Assembly: GCF_013214175.1 (NCBI RefSeq)
Contig: NZ_JABSPA010000004.1
Span: forward strand, 124,001-188,000
Direction of reading: 5' to 3'
DNA length: 64,000 nucleotides
DNA from: Colwellia sp.
GTDB taxonomy: Bacteria > Pseudomonadota > Gammaproteobacteria > Enterobacterales > Alteromonadaceae
Part shown: positions 46,989 to 55,154 of the stretch, piece after piece
Layout of the letters: each line of letters opens with the position of its first letter
How positions within the stretch are numbered: position 1 is the stretch's first letter
Position numbers and translations under genes: made by a program
Notes under the pieces: model-generated
Told to the model about the DNA's origin: nothing
Database searches by the model: none
Seen by the model: the letters and a program-made list of their open reading frames with translations, nothing else

Positions 46989-47451
46989 TGTCACTGCAAA
47001 CAAGGTTAATTCAAGCAGGGCCAAAGTGGAACACTCATAAACTTGTCATTTTTTAACAGGGCAAGTTGTGACTAGCAGGTAATGATTTAAGTCACAAACG
47101 GCCAAATGTAGCCACTGGTGTTCAGGTTATTTAAAGGTTTTCTACTTTCAAAATGTGAAAAAGAACAAATTAGCCATAGGTTTAGCTGTAATGAGGCAAA
47201 TTAGCATTTAGAAATGAAACTCCACCGTCCGGTAAGAGCTTGCAGCAGACATAGATGATGCTCTAGAACATAAGCATAAGTTGCTTTTGTGATCATAAAA
47301 TTAGTCTAAAAAGCGATCTTGTGAACGTCCGCTTTGCCAAAGATTATTAAGTTGCCTGCCTATCTGCTTAGGTCAACTAACTGATGTTCAGTTGACTGTA
47401 AAAAAATATGACACTATCAAATATTTACTTCCGCTCTACGCCCTGAGACCT
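46989..47451. other. Intergenic region with the IS110 right end
   Basis: No gene seen. It should contain the right end of the IS110 element, whose exact boundary I cannot fix because this family lacks long terminal repeats. An inverted repeat, GTCAACT (47372-47378) and AGTTGAC (47390-47396), lies about 55 nt beyond the transposase stop and may be part of that end. Confidence 0.4.
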
Positions 47452-48708
47452 TTAACAAGCTTTTTCTTTAAAAAGTAATGGTGAATTTCTTTCTTTCAAT
47501 GCTTTCAAATATTTTGCTTCACTGTATGGCACTTTCGTTTTCCAACAACGATATAAGATACGTATCCACTTAAATACTAATGACCTCACTGATGATTGGT
47601 GTGTATTACCTTTGCCCCTTTGTTGTTGATAATACAGACCAGCCCAATAGGATTGGTGAACACTTTTAGCTGCCCATTCTATAAATGATTGACGGTTAAA
47701 TTTAGAGCACTGATATCGCCAATGAACCCAGCTATTTTGTCCACTACGCTCTGTTACGGGCGCTATTCCTGAATACATTTGTATTTCTGATGCACTATTA
47801 AATCGACTTCTATTTTCTCCCATCGCTACTAACAGCCTTAGCGCTAAGCATGGGCCTGTACCTGGTAATGATTTATAAAGTTCGGCATCTGGTAAGGTTT
47901 CAAATAACTCATTAATTTCAGTATCAAACACTTTAATCACCTCAACAGCTACAAGCATTTGCTTAGCTAAAGCAACCGCAAGCAACTGATGCGAATCAAT
48001 CACTGCTTTATCAAGGGTAAGCGGCTCTGCCTCACTAATAGCTTGAATTCGTTGCTCCGTGTAACCAGAACTACGGCCTTTATGTGAAATAAAAAACTTT
48101 CTCAAGGTCTCAGGCCTAGCTCTTTTAACCTTTTGGAGATTTGGCCATCGTGTAATGAAATCACAAAAAAGACCCGACCCTCTATGTGAAAACCAATCGA
48201 GTAAGTGTGGGTAATACTTCTTAAGCGTATTGATTAATCGATTGCTAAATCGTCTTCTATCTTCTACTAACCTACGACGTTGCTCCACTAAATACATTAA
48301 CTTCCTAACCGATTCACTTTCCATCTTTAAGGCTTTAATTTTATTCAGATAATTCAGCATTAAATCTAATGCAAGTTCGGCATCCGTTGGATCATCTTTT
48401 GCTCCGCTAGGAGAAAATGCCTTACGGTACGTAGCTAACATAGATGGGTTAATCGGATGGATAGTGACAAAATCGAACTTTTGAAGTGCATAAACAATCG
48501 GCCCTTTAGATAGCTCTACAGCAACCGCTATTTTCCCCTTATATTGCTTATGTATATTGGTTATCCAATCATTAATCGCATTCGCTGAGTGTTTAATTAC
48601 CTTAAAATTTCTCGTACTTGAATTAGCAACTTGAACACATACATCGTGTTTGTCATTTGCCCAATCAATACCAATATAAACAGAATAGTTACCTGAAAAC
48701 TTAGTCAT
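47452..48708 (-). CDS. IS110-family transposase (DEDD + Tnp20 domains)
   Basis: A 418-residue transposase. The N-terminal RuvC-like DEDD domain starts YSVYIGIDWANDKHDVCVQV and includes AVELSKGPIVYAL and GAKDDPTDAELALDLML. The C-terminal Tnp20 domain has LPGTGPCLALRLLVAMGENR, SGIAPVTERSGQNSWVHWRY and a conserved Ser-containing NRQSFIEWAAKSV. The start at 48708 is set by a GGAGG ribosome-binding site; an upstream TTG is less likely. Family members insert at specific targets guided by a structured RNA from the element's non-coding end. The frame looks intact. Confidence 0.93.
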   Translation of the reverse strand: MTKFSGNYSVYIGIDWANDKHDVCVQVANSSTRNFKVIKHSANAINDWITNIHKQYKGKIAVAVELSKGPIVYALQKFDFVTIHPINPSMLATYRKAFSPSGAKDDPTDAELALDLMLNYLNKIKALKMESESVRKLMYLVEQRRRLVEDRRRFSNRLINTLKKYYPHLLDWFSHRGSGLFCDFITRWPNLQKVKRARPETLRKFFISHKGRSSGYTEQRIQAISEAEPLTLDKAVIDSHQLLAVALAKQMLVAVEVIKVFDTEINELFETLPDAELYKSLPGTGPCLALRLLVAMGENRSRFNSASEIQMYSGIAPVTERSGQNSWVHWRYQCSKFNRQSFIEWAAKSVHQSYWAGLYYQQQRGKGNTHQSSVRSLVFKWIRILYRCWKTKVPYSEAKYLKALKERNSPLLFKEKAC

Positions 48709-48999
48709 AATTACCTCCAATCATTATTGTCAGCATGTATGCCAAAACTCTTCGAAAGCAATATAGATAGCGTTTTTGGGCAAGCCCTGAGTATTCGTTA
48801 TTGAGCTAAGGCGTACCTAGGTTCATCGAAAGCAAAGCGGAAATCATCAAGATAATGAGCGCACAATATTCGTATGAAATAGGTACATGATCTGAACATC
48901 CTGATTATAGGTTTATTCAGACTGAAAAGACTATATTGCGCACAATGAAGACATAAAAAAACATGCAATAATTTATTCAAATGAGTTCATATCCATAAT
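48709..48999 (-). ncRNA. Candidate bridge-RNA/left-end region of the IS110 element
   Basis: About 290 non-coding bases upstream of the transposase, the place where IS110-group elements encode their bridge RNA. Two pairs of direct repeats occur on the minus strand: TTGCTTTCGA (complements at 48752-48761 and 48826-48835) and ATTGTGCGC (complements near 48859-48867 and 48936-48944). I cannot fold the RNA or define its ends here. Confidence 0.4.
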
Positions 49000-49047
49000 G
49001 ATTATGAAACACCGGGCGTTTTAAGGTAACGATTATGAAACGTCGGG
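49000..49047 (+). repeat. Two copies of an sbcB-codon motif upstream of sbcB
   Basis: GATTATGAAAC followed by three bases and GGG occurs at 49000-49016 and 49031-49047, 31 bases apart. The same motif is inside sbcB at 49278-49294, where it encodes part of HDYETWG. The two upstream copies look like footprints of repeated insertion at this site. Confidence 0.55.
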
Positions 49048-49229
49048 TACTATATAATATTGTATTATATGCTCAGGTCATTGAAGGGTGTATACTTCTT
49101 GTATTTCAGTCACATGCTAAACAGTTCATTTTTTAGACTTATTGAGCATAATAAACTTGATACACACTTGATAAAAAATTAATACACGTTTTGATACACA
49201 CCTTTGCTTTTACATAGACAAGAAACAGC

Positions 49230-50687
49230 ATGAATCAACAAGAAAATAGCGGTATACAGCCAACTTTGTTCTGGCACGATTATGAAACCTGGGGCATATC
49301 GCCAAAGTTTGATAAACCTTCTCAATTTGCCGGCATTCGTACCGATCTCGATTTAAATATCATCGGCGAACCACAAATGTTTTATTGTCAACCGCCAGTA
49401 GATTACCTACCGCACCCGGAAGCTTGTTTAGTAACAGGCATTACCCCGCAAAAAGCACAACGTGAAGGTTTAACCGAAGCGGAATTTGCTGCGCGCGTAC
49501 ATGAATTATTTTCCGCACCTAATACCTGTGTCGCCGGCTATAACAATATTCGTTTTGATGATGAAGTCAGCCGTTACTTATTTTATCGTAACTTTTATGA
49601 CCCTTATGCCCGTGAATGGCAAAATGGCAATAGCCGCTGGGATATTATTGATATGGTGCGGGCCACTTATGCCCTGCGTCCTGAAGGTATTAACTGGCCA
49701 ACCGTTGAGCGCGACGGCGAAGAAGTAGTTAGCTTTCGTCTAGAGTTATTAACCAAAGCTAATGGCATTGCTCATGAAGCCGCTCATGATGCTATGAGTG
49801 ATGTATATGCCACCATTGCTATGGCAAAATTGATTAAAGAAAAACAGCCAAAGCTCTATGAGTTTATATTTAACTTAAAAAATAAAAACCAAGTTAAAGA
49901 TTTGATCAATACCGCAGATATGACACCGGTTGTGCACACTTCAAGTAAAATATCATCGGTACACGGTTGTACAAGTTGGTTTGCGCCAGTGATTTATCAC
50001 CCAGTCAATAAAAATGCAGTAATTTGTGTCGATTTGGCCCAAGATATTTCACCTTTATTGTCGCTTAGCAGTGAAGAAATAAAAGCGCGTTTATATACCC
50101 GACATGATGATTTAGCACCAGACGAAAAACCAATACCTGTTAAGCTTATTCATGTAAATAAATGTCCGGTGATAGCACCAGCAAAAACATTACTACCTGA
50201 AAATGCCGAGCGTTTAGCAATACCCCGAGATTTTTGTCTAGAAAATTTAGCTTTATTAAAGAAACATGCTGAACTAAGAGACAAACTAAGCGATGTTTTT
50301 GCCACATCAGATTTTGATAATGAAAACACTGATGCTGAACAAGCGCTATATGGCGGTAGTTTCTTTAGTCATAGCGATAAAGCGCAAATGGACATTTTAC
50401 GCGGTTTAACACCAGAGCAATTAGCTAACCATCCATTTCAATTTCAAGATGAGCGTTTAAGCGTATTATTATTCCGCTATCGAGCTAGAAATTACCCGTA
50501 CACTTTATCTACTGAAGAACAACAAAAATGGCAGCAGTATTGCCAGAACAAACTGCAATACGGCGGTAAAGGAATTTTATCTCTCGATGAGTTCATGATG
50601 AAAATTGAAAACTTAGCGCACGAGCATGAAAAAGATAAAGCTAAAATGTCGGTACTCAAAGCCCTGTATGAATATATTCAAGGTTAA
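49230..50687 (+). CDS. sbcB: Exodeoxyribonuclease I
   Basis: 3'-5' single-strand DNA exonuclease used in recombination and mismatch repair; 485 residues. The DnaQ-like DEDD site begins FWHDYETWGISPKFDKPSQF (Asp17, Glu19) and includes GYNNIRFDDEVSRYLFYRNF and the AHDAMSDVYATIAMAKL region. The C-terminal half has the SH3-like and helical exonuclease-I domains (CTSWFAPVIYHPVN, LFRYRARNYPYTL). The N-terminal 10 residues differ from the relic at 44337, suggesting the 5' end was replaced. Followed by a strong terminator. Confidence 0.96.
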   Translation: MNQQENSGIQPTLFWHDYETWGISPKFDKPSQFAGIRTDLDLNIIGEPQMFYCQPPVDYLPHPEACLVTGITPQKAQREGLTEAEFAARVHELFSAPNTCVAGYNNIRFDDEVSRYLFYRNFYDPYAREWQNGNSRWDIIDMVRATYALRPEGINWPTVERDGEEVVSFRLELLTKANGIAHEAAHDAMSDVYATIAMAKLIKEKQPKLYEFIFNLKNKNQVKDLINTADMTPVVHTSSKISSVHGCTSWFAPVIYHPVNKNAVICVDLAQDISPLLSLSSEEIKARLYTRHDDLAPDEKPIPVKLIHVNKCPVIAPAKTLLPENAERLAIPRDFCLENLALLKKHAELRDKLSDVFATSDFDNENTDAEQALYGGSFFSHSDKAQMDILRGLTPEQLANHPFQFQDERLSVLLFRYRARNYPYTLSTEEQQKWQQYCQNKLQYGGKGILSLDEFMMKIENLAHEHEKDKAKMSVLKALYEYIQG

Positions 50688-50720
50688 TTCCCTGTTTATA
50701 TAAAAATCAGCTTGATATTA

Positions 50721-50746
50721 AAAAGGCGCAATTAAGCGCCTTTTTT
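50721..50746 (+). terminator. Bidirectional rho-independent terminator
   Basis: Arms AAAAGGCGC (50721-50729) and GCGCCTTTT (50736-50744) around a 6-base loop, with a T-run on the plus strand and an A-run upstream that acts as T-run on the minus strand. It ends sbcB and the convergent dehydrogenase gene. Confidence 0.9.
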
Positions 50747-50815
50747 GATAGTTCTTATTAAAGAAATCTTTAAAAGTCACTACATTATAATAAGCACTTT
50801 AAAGTAAAAGGTAGC

Positions 50816-51679
50816 TTAACGTTTAAATCGTGAAATTAAGCTTGAAGTATCCCAACGGTTACCGCCACTTTCTTGAATCTCTTGATAATAACCATCAAGT
50901 TGCTTAGTTACCGTTAAGTCAGCACCTAATTTTTCAGCTGCGTCAAAAGCAATAGCAAGATCTTTTCTGACCCAATCAACAGCAAAGCCAAAATCAAACT
51001 CACGGGCACACATAGTCTTACCGCGGTTATCCATTTGCCAAGACCCTGCAGCGCCTTTACCTATAGTCTCAAGTAGTTTAGTCGTATCTAAACCGGCCTT
51101 TTGTGCAAAATTCAAACCCTCGGCTAAACCTTGCACGGTATTAACAAAACAAATTTGATTGACCATTTTTGCTAATTGCCCTGAGCCAACTTTACCCATT
51201 AATTGACTAAAACGGGCGAATGCAGCCATCACAGGCTCAGCTTTTTCAAATACAGCTTCATCGCCACCAACCATTACCGTTAATATGCCATTTATCGCAC
51301 CTGCTTGACCACCAGAAACTGGCGCATCTAAAAAGTATTGCTCATTGTTATCGGCAATGGCAGCAAGCTCAATGGCAAGCTCAGCTGAGGCTGTGGTATG
51401 ATCAACAAAAATACTACCTTTAGCAAGACCGGCAAAAATCCCCTCATCACCTAAAGCCACTTGACGAACATCATCATCATTACCGACACAAGAAAAAACG
51501 ATGTCACAACCTTGAGCCGCTAACGCTGGTGTAGCGGCAATATCGCCGTCAAATTCTTGCTGCCAAGCGAGCGCTTTCTCGTTATTACGGTTATATACAC
51601 AAACTTGATGACCCGCTTTTTTCAAATGCCCTGCCATTGGATAGCCCATGACGCCCAAACCAATAAATGCTACTTTCAT
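50816..51679 (-). CDS. 3-hydroxyisobutyrate dehydrogenase-family oxidoreductase (GarR/GlxR/MmsB-like)
   Basis: NAD(P)-dependent beta-hydroxyacid dehydrogenase of 287 residues. It has VAFIGLGVMGYPMAGHLKKA at residues 3-22 (cofactor loop), FVDHTTASAELA, the substrate-binding DAPVSGGQAGAINGILTVMV and GSGQLAKMVNQICF with the catalytic Lys. The family includes 3-hydroxyisobutyrate, tartronate semialdehyde and succinic-semialdehyde-type reductases, which cannot be told apart here. It is a single gene without metabolic partners; no valine-catabolic genes are adjacent. Confidence 0.88.
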   Translation of the reverse strand: MKVAFIGLGVMGYPMAGHLKKAGHQVCVYNRNNEKALAWQQEFDGDIAATPALAAQGCDIVFSCVGNDDDVRQVALGDEGIFAGLAKGSIFVDHTTASAELAIELAAIADNNEQYFLDAPVSGGQAGAINGILTVMVGGDEAVFEKAEPVMAAFARFSQLMGKVGSGQLAKMVNQICFVNTVQGLAEGLNFAQKAGLDTTKLLETIGKGAAGSWQMDNRGKTMCAREFDFGFAVDWVRKDLAIAFDAAEKLGADLTVTKQLDGYYQEIQESGGNRWDTSSLISRFKR

Positions 51680-51805
51680 ATTCCAACCTTTTAAGTCATT
51701 AATTCGTTAATTTATACAATTGGGTCAGTTTACGATAGTTTACTATTTTGCTCTAGCAACTTTGCAAACCCGTCATTTTAATTTAGAACCATAATTAGAT
51801 TGTAC

Positions 51806-51867
51806 GCAATACAATTGCACAAAATCAAGTTTAATACTATAATATCGACTAGCTAGTTACACTAGCT
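51806..51867 (+). promoter_or_regulatory. gpx-ohrR promoter with two palindromes
   Basis: A near-consensus sigma-70 promoter: TTGCAC (51815-51820), 17-bp spacer, TATAAT (51838-51843). The palindrome GCAAT-ACA-ATTGC (51806-51818) overlaps the -35 box. The palindrome AGCTAGT-TAC-ACTAGCT (51851-51867) covers the expected start of transcription. Either could be the operator of the OhrR-type regulator encoded as second gene of the operon. Confidence 0.65.
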
Positions 51868-51896
51868 TGCTATTTTACCTTTAGGAGATAACGAAT

Positions 51897-52376
51897 ATGA
51901 GTAATATTTATCAATTTTCAGTTGAGAACAATAAACAAGAATCTATTGAATTAACTCAGTTTACCGATAAAGTATTACTTATCGTTAATACTGCCAGTAA
52001 CTGTGGCTTCACCCCACAATATCAGGGATTACAAGCACTACACGATTCTTTCCAAGAAAAAGGTTTTGAAGTTTTAGCCTTTCCTTGTAACCAATTTAAG
52101 CAACAAGAAAGTGGTAGCAATGAAGAAATACAGCAATTTTGCGATTTACACTTCAACATAAAATTCCCTTTATTTAATAAAGTAGAGGTCAACGGAAATA
52201 ACGCTCATCCGCTATTTAACTATTTAAAACAGCAAGCGCCCGGTATTCTGGGCTCAAAATCAATTAAGTGGAACTTCACTAAGTTTTTGGTTAATCGCCA
52301 AGGTGAAGTAGTACAGCGTTATGCGCCAACAACTAAACCAGAAGCAATAACTGCTGATATTGAAAAGCTGTTGTGA
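51897..52376 (+). CDS. Glutathione peroxidase-family thiol peroxidase (BtuE-like)
   Basis: A 159-residue peroxide-reducing enzyme. Catalytic tetrad: Cys36 in NTASNCGFTPQY (Cys, not selenocysteine), Gln65 in AFPCNQF, and Trp124/Asn125 in KWNFTKFLVN. A resolving Cys is likely Cys81 (QQFCDLHFNI). Ribosome-binding site TAGGAGA lies before the ATG. It has its own promoter and an OhrR-like regulator 30 nt downstream, so it is probably induced by organic peroxides. Confidence 0.93.
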   Translation: MSNIYQFSVENNKQESIELTQFTDKVLLIVNTASNCGFTPQYQGLQALHDSFQEKGFEVLAFPCNQFKQQESGSNEEIQQFCDLHFNIKFPLFNKVEVNGNNAHPLFNYLKQQAPGILGSKSIKWNFTKFLVNRQGEVVQRYAPTTKPEAITADIEKLL

Positions 52377-52406
52377 GCACAGCTGAAGAGCGATTGAGAG
52401 TAAGCA

Positions 52407-52838
52407 ATGAATAATAATCTATTACTGGAAAAGCAATTGTGTTTTCGCCTTTATAGCTTAAATAAATTAATGTGCCGCCTTTATGCTCCGGTACTAAAAG
52501 ATTTAGCGTTAACCTATCCGCAATATTTAGTGATGATGGTCTTATGGCAATATAAAGCCGGCATTTCTGTTAAAGATTTGGGCGCTAAACTGGATTTAGA
52601 TTCAGGCACCCTTTCACCGCTATTAAAACGTATGGAAAAGCAAACGCTTATCAAGCGGGAACGCGATACAAAAGATGAAAGAGTTGTCCTTATCAAGCTC
52701 ACTCAAAAAGGAATCGAGTTACAACAAAGCGCGGAGCATATTCCTGCTAAAATGTTTGCCGTCACCGGCTTATCCCCAGAGAAGCTGCAAGCATTGAACC
52801 TGACACTTGACCAGCTTATTGATAATTTAGGCGATTAA
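52407..52838 (+). CDS. MarR-family peroxide-sensing regulator, OhrR type
   Basis: A 143-residue winged-helix repressor. The N-terminus LEKQLCFRLYSLNKLMCRLY holds Cys12 in the same position as the peroxide-reactive Cys of OhrR (LCFALYS context). LTYPQYLVMMVLWQ, VKDLGAKLDLDSGTLSPLLK and the wing KRERDTKDERVVLIKLT are typical. Normally OhrR sits next to ohr; here its neighbour is a glutathione peroxidase. It likely represses its own operon through one of the palindromes at 51806-51867. Confidence 0.9.
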   Translation: MNNNLLLEKQLCFRLYSLNKLMCRLYAPVLKDLALTYPQYLVMMVLWQYKAGISVKDLGAKLDLDSGTLSPLLKRMEKQTLIKRERDTKDERVVLIKLTQKGIELQQSAEHIPAKMFAVTGLSPEKLQALNLTLDQLIDNLGD

Positions 52839-52869
52839 AAAGATTAATACACGGCGAGTTAAATTCTTG

Positions 52870-52904
52870 TTAGCCCAAGACATTAGAATTAAGGCTTGGG
52901 CTAA
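52870..52904. terminator. Long inverted repeat between convergent ohrR and lysC
   Basis: TTAGCCCAAG (52870-52879) and CTTGGGCTAA (52895-52904) are perfect 10-bp arms with a 15-base loop. It lacks a proper T-run on either strand, so termination is plausible by position only. Confidence 0.5.
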
Positions 52905-52926
52905 ATGAACGTTTAAAAATTATGCC

Positions 52927-54297
52927 TTAGGAAAACAAGTTATTGTGCAATTTCTCGACCACAGAATTAGCATCAGCTTCAGCAACTAAAAAGCATATGT
53001 TATTGGCACTAGCGCCATGACAAATCAAACGAATATTTATATCATTTATCGTTTCAAAAATGCTTTGACCGATACCTTTTGCACACGTTAAGCCATTGCC
53101 GATTACAGCAACAAGCGATAAGCCATGTTCTACACTCACTTCACAAAGTTGCTCTAATTCTGCAACAACGGTATTGGTAATCAATGACTGCGTTGAACCA
53201 CTTGGATTATCAAAGGTTAAGGCAACACTGATTTCACTGGTGGTAATTAAATCAACACTTAGTTCATGTTTTGCTAAGACGGTAAATACTTTCGCTAAAA
53301 AACCACTGGCATGTAGCATTGCTGGGCTTTTTACTGTCACCAAGGTTTGCTCACGTCGCAAAGCAATTGAGCGATAGGTGGGATTTGACGCTACCTTCTG
53401 CTTTATTTGCGTACCGCCTTTTTCCGGCTCCTTACTTGAGCCGACAAAAACAGGAATATTACGACGCATTGCCGGAATGAGTGTCGCCGGATGTAATATT
53501 TTTGCGCCAAAAGTGGCCATTTCGGCCGCTTCACCAAAGCTAATCTCTTTAATTGCTCGAGCTTGATCGGTAATACGTGGGTCGGTAGTGAAAATACCAA
53601 CCACATCGGTCCAAATTGATAAATTATCACCATTTAATGCTTCTGCAAGTAACGCAGCTGAATAATCTGAGCCGCCTCGCCCTAGGGTAGTAGTATTACC
53701 TTGACTGTCTTGACCAATAAACCCTTGGGTAACAATAACTTTATCATGAAGTTTAGGCGCTAAAAGTTGTGCACTTTGCTCACTTAGCTGGGTGATATCC
53801 ACTACAGCTTTACCATGTGAACTATTGGTTTTCATCACTTGTTGTACATTAAAGTACTCACCGGAAACGCCAATCGATTGTAAAACTTGCGCAAAAATAC
53901 GTGAGCTTAATTGCTCACCAAAAGCCAGAATAGCATCGGTAGTTTTACTGGTATATTGTAGTGATTGCGTTAAAGCATGCAGGGTTAGTTCATCAAGCAA
54001 ACTGCTTATTTGTTGATTAAGGTCTGCTTCAACCTCTTTGGCTAAGTGCTGAGTGATATTCACTTGAATAACACCAATACTTGCAATAATGTCTTTTTGC
54101 TCATTTACAGCAACATTTTTCTGACTTAAGCGAACCAGATAGTTCGTTACGCCAGCACTGGCTGAAACAACCACTAAGCGATTTCTGGTATCGTTTTTAA
54201 TGATATTGGCGCAGCGTAACATGGCTTGGAAATCGGCAACACTGGTGCCGCCAAACTTGGCTACGGTTATTGATGATGTAGATTGTACTGAATTCAC
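52927..54297 (-). CDS. lysC: Lysine-sensitive aspartokinase
   Basis: Phosphorylates aspartate in the lysine/threonine/methionine pathway. The kinase domain starts TVAKFGGTSVADFQAMLRCA and has VTQGFIGQDSQGNTTTLGRG and SDYSAALLAEAL, and FGAKILHPATLIPAM. Two C-terminal ACT domains follow (TLVTVKSPAMLHASGFLAKV; SLVAVIGNGLTCAKGIGQSI). I take the GTG at 54297 as start because GGGAG lies about 7 nt upstream; that gives 456 residues, near E. coli LysC. The lysine riboswitch upstream identifies it as the lysine-specific isozyme. Confidence 0.93.
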   Translation of the reverse strand: MNSVQSTSSITVAKFGGTSVADFQAMLRCANIIKNDTRNRLVVVSASAGVTNYLVRLSQKNVAVNEQKDIIASIGVIQVNITQHLAKEVEADLNQQISSLLDELTLHALTQSLQYTSKTTDAILAFGEQLSSRIFAQVLQSIGVSGEYFNVQQVMKTNSSHGKAVVDITQLSEQSAQLLAPKLHDKVIVTQGFIGQDSQGNTTTLGRGGSDYSAALLAEALNGDNLSIWTDVVGIFTTDPRITDQARAIKEISFGEAAEMATFGAKILHPATLIPAMRRNIPVFVGSSKEPEKGGTQIKQKVASNPTYRSIALRREQTLVTVKSPAMLHASGFLAKVFTVLAKHELSVDLITTSEISVALTFDNPSGSTQSLITNTVVAELEQLCEVSVEHGLSLVAVIGNGLTCAKGIGQSIFETINDINIRLICHGASANNICFLVAEADANSVVEKLHNNLFS

Positions 54298-54445
54298 AAA
54301 TTTCTCCCATAAAAACACTAGCTACTGAGCTCTATTGAGTAAGTTAGCTATTGGAAGAGCATGACTGAGTAGTTAGCGAATGGAGTATTTTACCTTTTTA
54401 GCAGACTAAGCTAATAAAACGGCAAAAAAAACGAAACTTTTTCAG

Positions 54446-54659
54446 CCAGAAGCTCTCCACCTTTTATTCAATGCCTAATGATGCCTAATAATATAAGCAA
54501 TATTTAACAAATACGTCAGGTGACAGCCATAAGGATTCAACCTTAATGACCGAATATTTAAGTCCACCCTTAAATACTCTCGGCGATAACGTCCCTCAAA
54601 AACGGTAATAGGAAATGTGGTTCCTCTCGTTTTCTACCTAAGTTTCGCACCTCTTCTGG
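54446..54659 (-). promoter_or_regulatory. Lysine riboswitch (L box)
   Basis: On the minus strand the conserved L-box blocks appear in order: CCAGAAGAGGTGCG, GAGGAACCA, GAGGGACGTTATCGCCGAG, TCGGTCATTAAGGTTGAATC, TTATGGCTGTCACC and AGGTGGAGAGCTTCTGG. The 5' CCAGAAG (54653-54659) and the 3' CTTCTGG (54446-54452) form helix P1. The order and wording closely follow the E. coli lysC leader. It should switch lysC off when lysine is bound, by transcription or translation; an A/T-run follows at 54421-54440 but no clear terminator hairpin. Confidence 0.95.
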
Positions 54660-55065
54660 TGTATTATGTTTAGAGTATTGACCCTAAACCATAATACGGA
54701 ATTATTAGACCCGATTTTGACCATTATTGCAACAGGACTTTAAGCAATTTATTGTAAATTCCCAGCTGCTTATGGTCTTTGTTATTATTGGTATCCTTCA
54801 CCAAGAGATTCATCGCAATTTTGTTTACTACATCGAATAGTATAACGAACTGCAATTTAATTGATAAAGATAGAACCAATAACTAAGCCAAACTTTAAAA
54901 TCCATCGCTGAAGGTTGTCAGCCATCGCACTTTGTTATTGCAGTAATGAAATAGTAAACCAGCATGATTTAATCGTTGTGCCTAAAACTAAAACGGCTAA
55001 CAAACTCTGGAACATACACTAGATTAATCACGTGAATACTCGGTTTATTTACCAAATATGTAGTT

Positions 55066-55099
55066 CAAGTAAGTGATTACTTGGTAAACACGATATAAT
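55066..55099 (+). promoter_or_regulatory. BCCT promoter region with palindrome
   Basis: TATAAT at 55094-55099 is a good -10. Just upstream CAAGTAA (55066-55072) and TTACTTG (55077-55083) form a perfect 7-bp inverted repeat with a 4-base centre. A second pair, TTACCAA (55049-55055) and TTGGTAA (55081-55087), overlaps it. The palindrome covers the -35 position, as an operator would. Confidence 0.5.
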
Positions 55100-55154
55100 G
55101 TTAATTAAGACTCAAAGCTCGCCTTATTCTATAAGAACTGTATAGGAAACCATA

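Larger units (their letters stand above)
54298..55154. other. Divergent intergenic region between lysC and the BCCT gene
   Basis: About 857 bases. The half next to lysC is the lysC leader with the riboswitch (54446-54659) followed by about 150 nt to the start codon. The half next to the transporter carries its promoter and a palindrome (55066-55083). Between 54720 and 55020 I see nothing recognisable. Confidence 0.6.

Noticed and set aside
48798..48980. 60-codon open frame upstream of the IS110 transposase
   Set aside because: It lies in the non-coding left end, has no ribosome-binding site and resembles no protein; a structured RNA is a better explanation.
52870..52904. Reading the 10-bp inverted repeat as an operator for ohrR or lysC
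   Set aside because: It lies between two convergent gene ends, where an operator is not expected; terminator or transcript-end structure is more likely.
54679..54710. Possible plus-strand promoter starting TTGACC in the lysC leader
   Set aside because: The matching -10 is weak and the box falls at the opposite strand's riboswitch promoter zone, far from the transporter gene.
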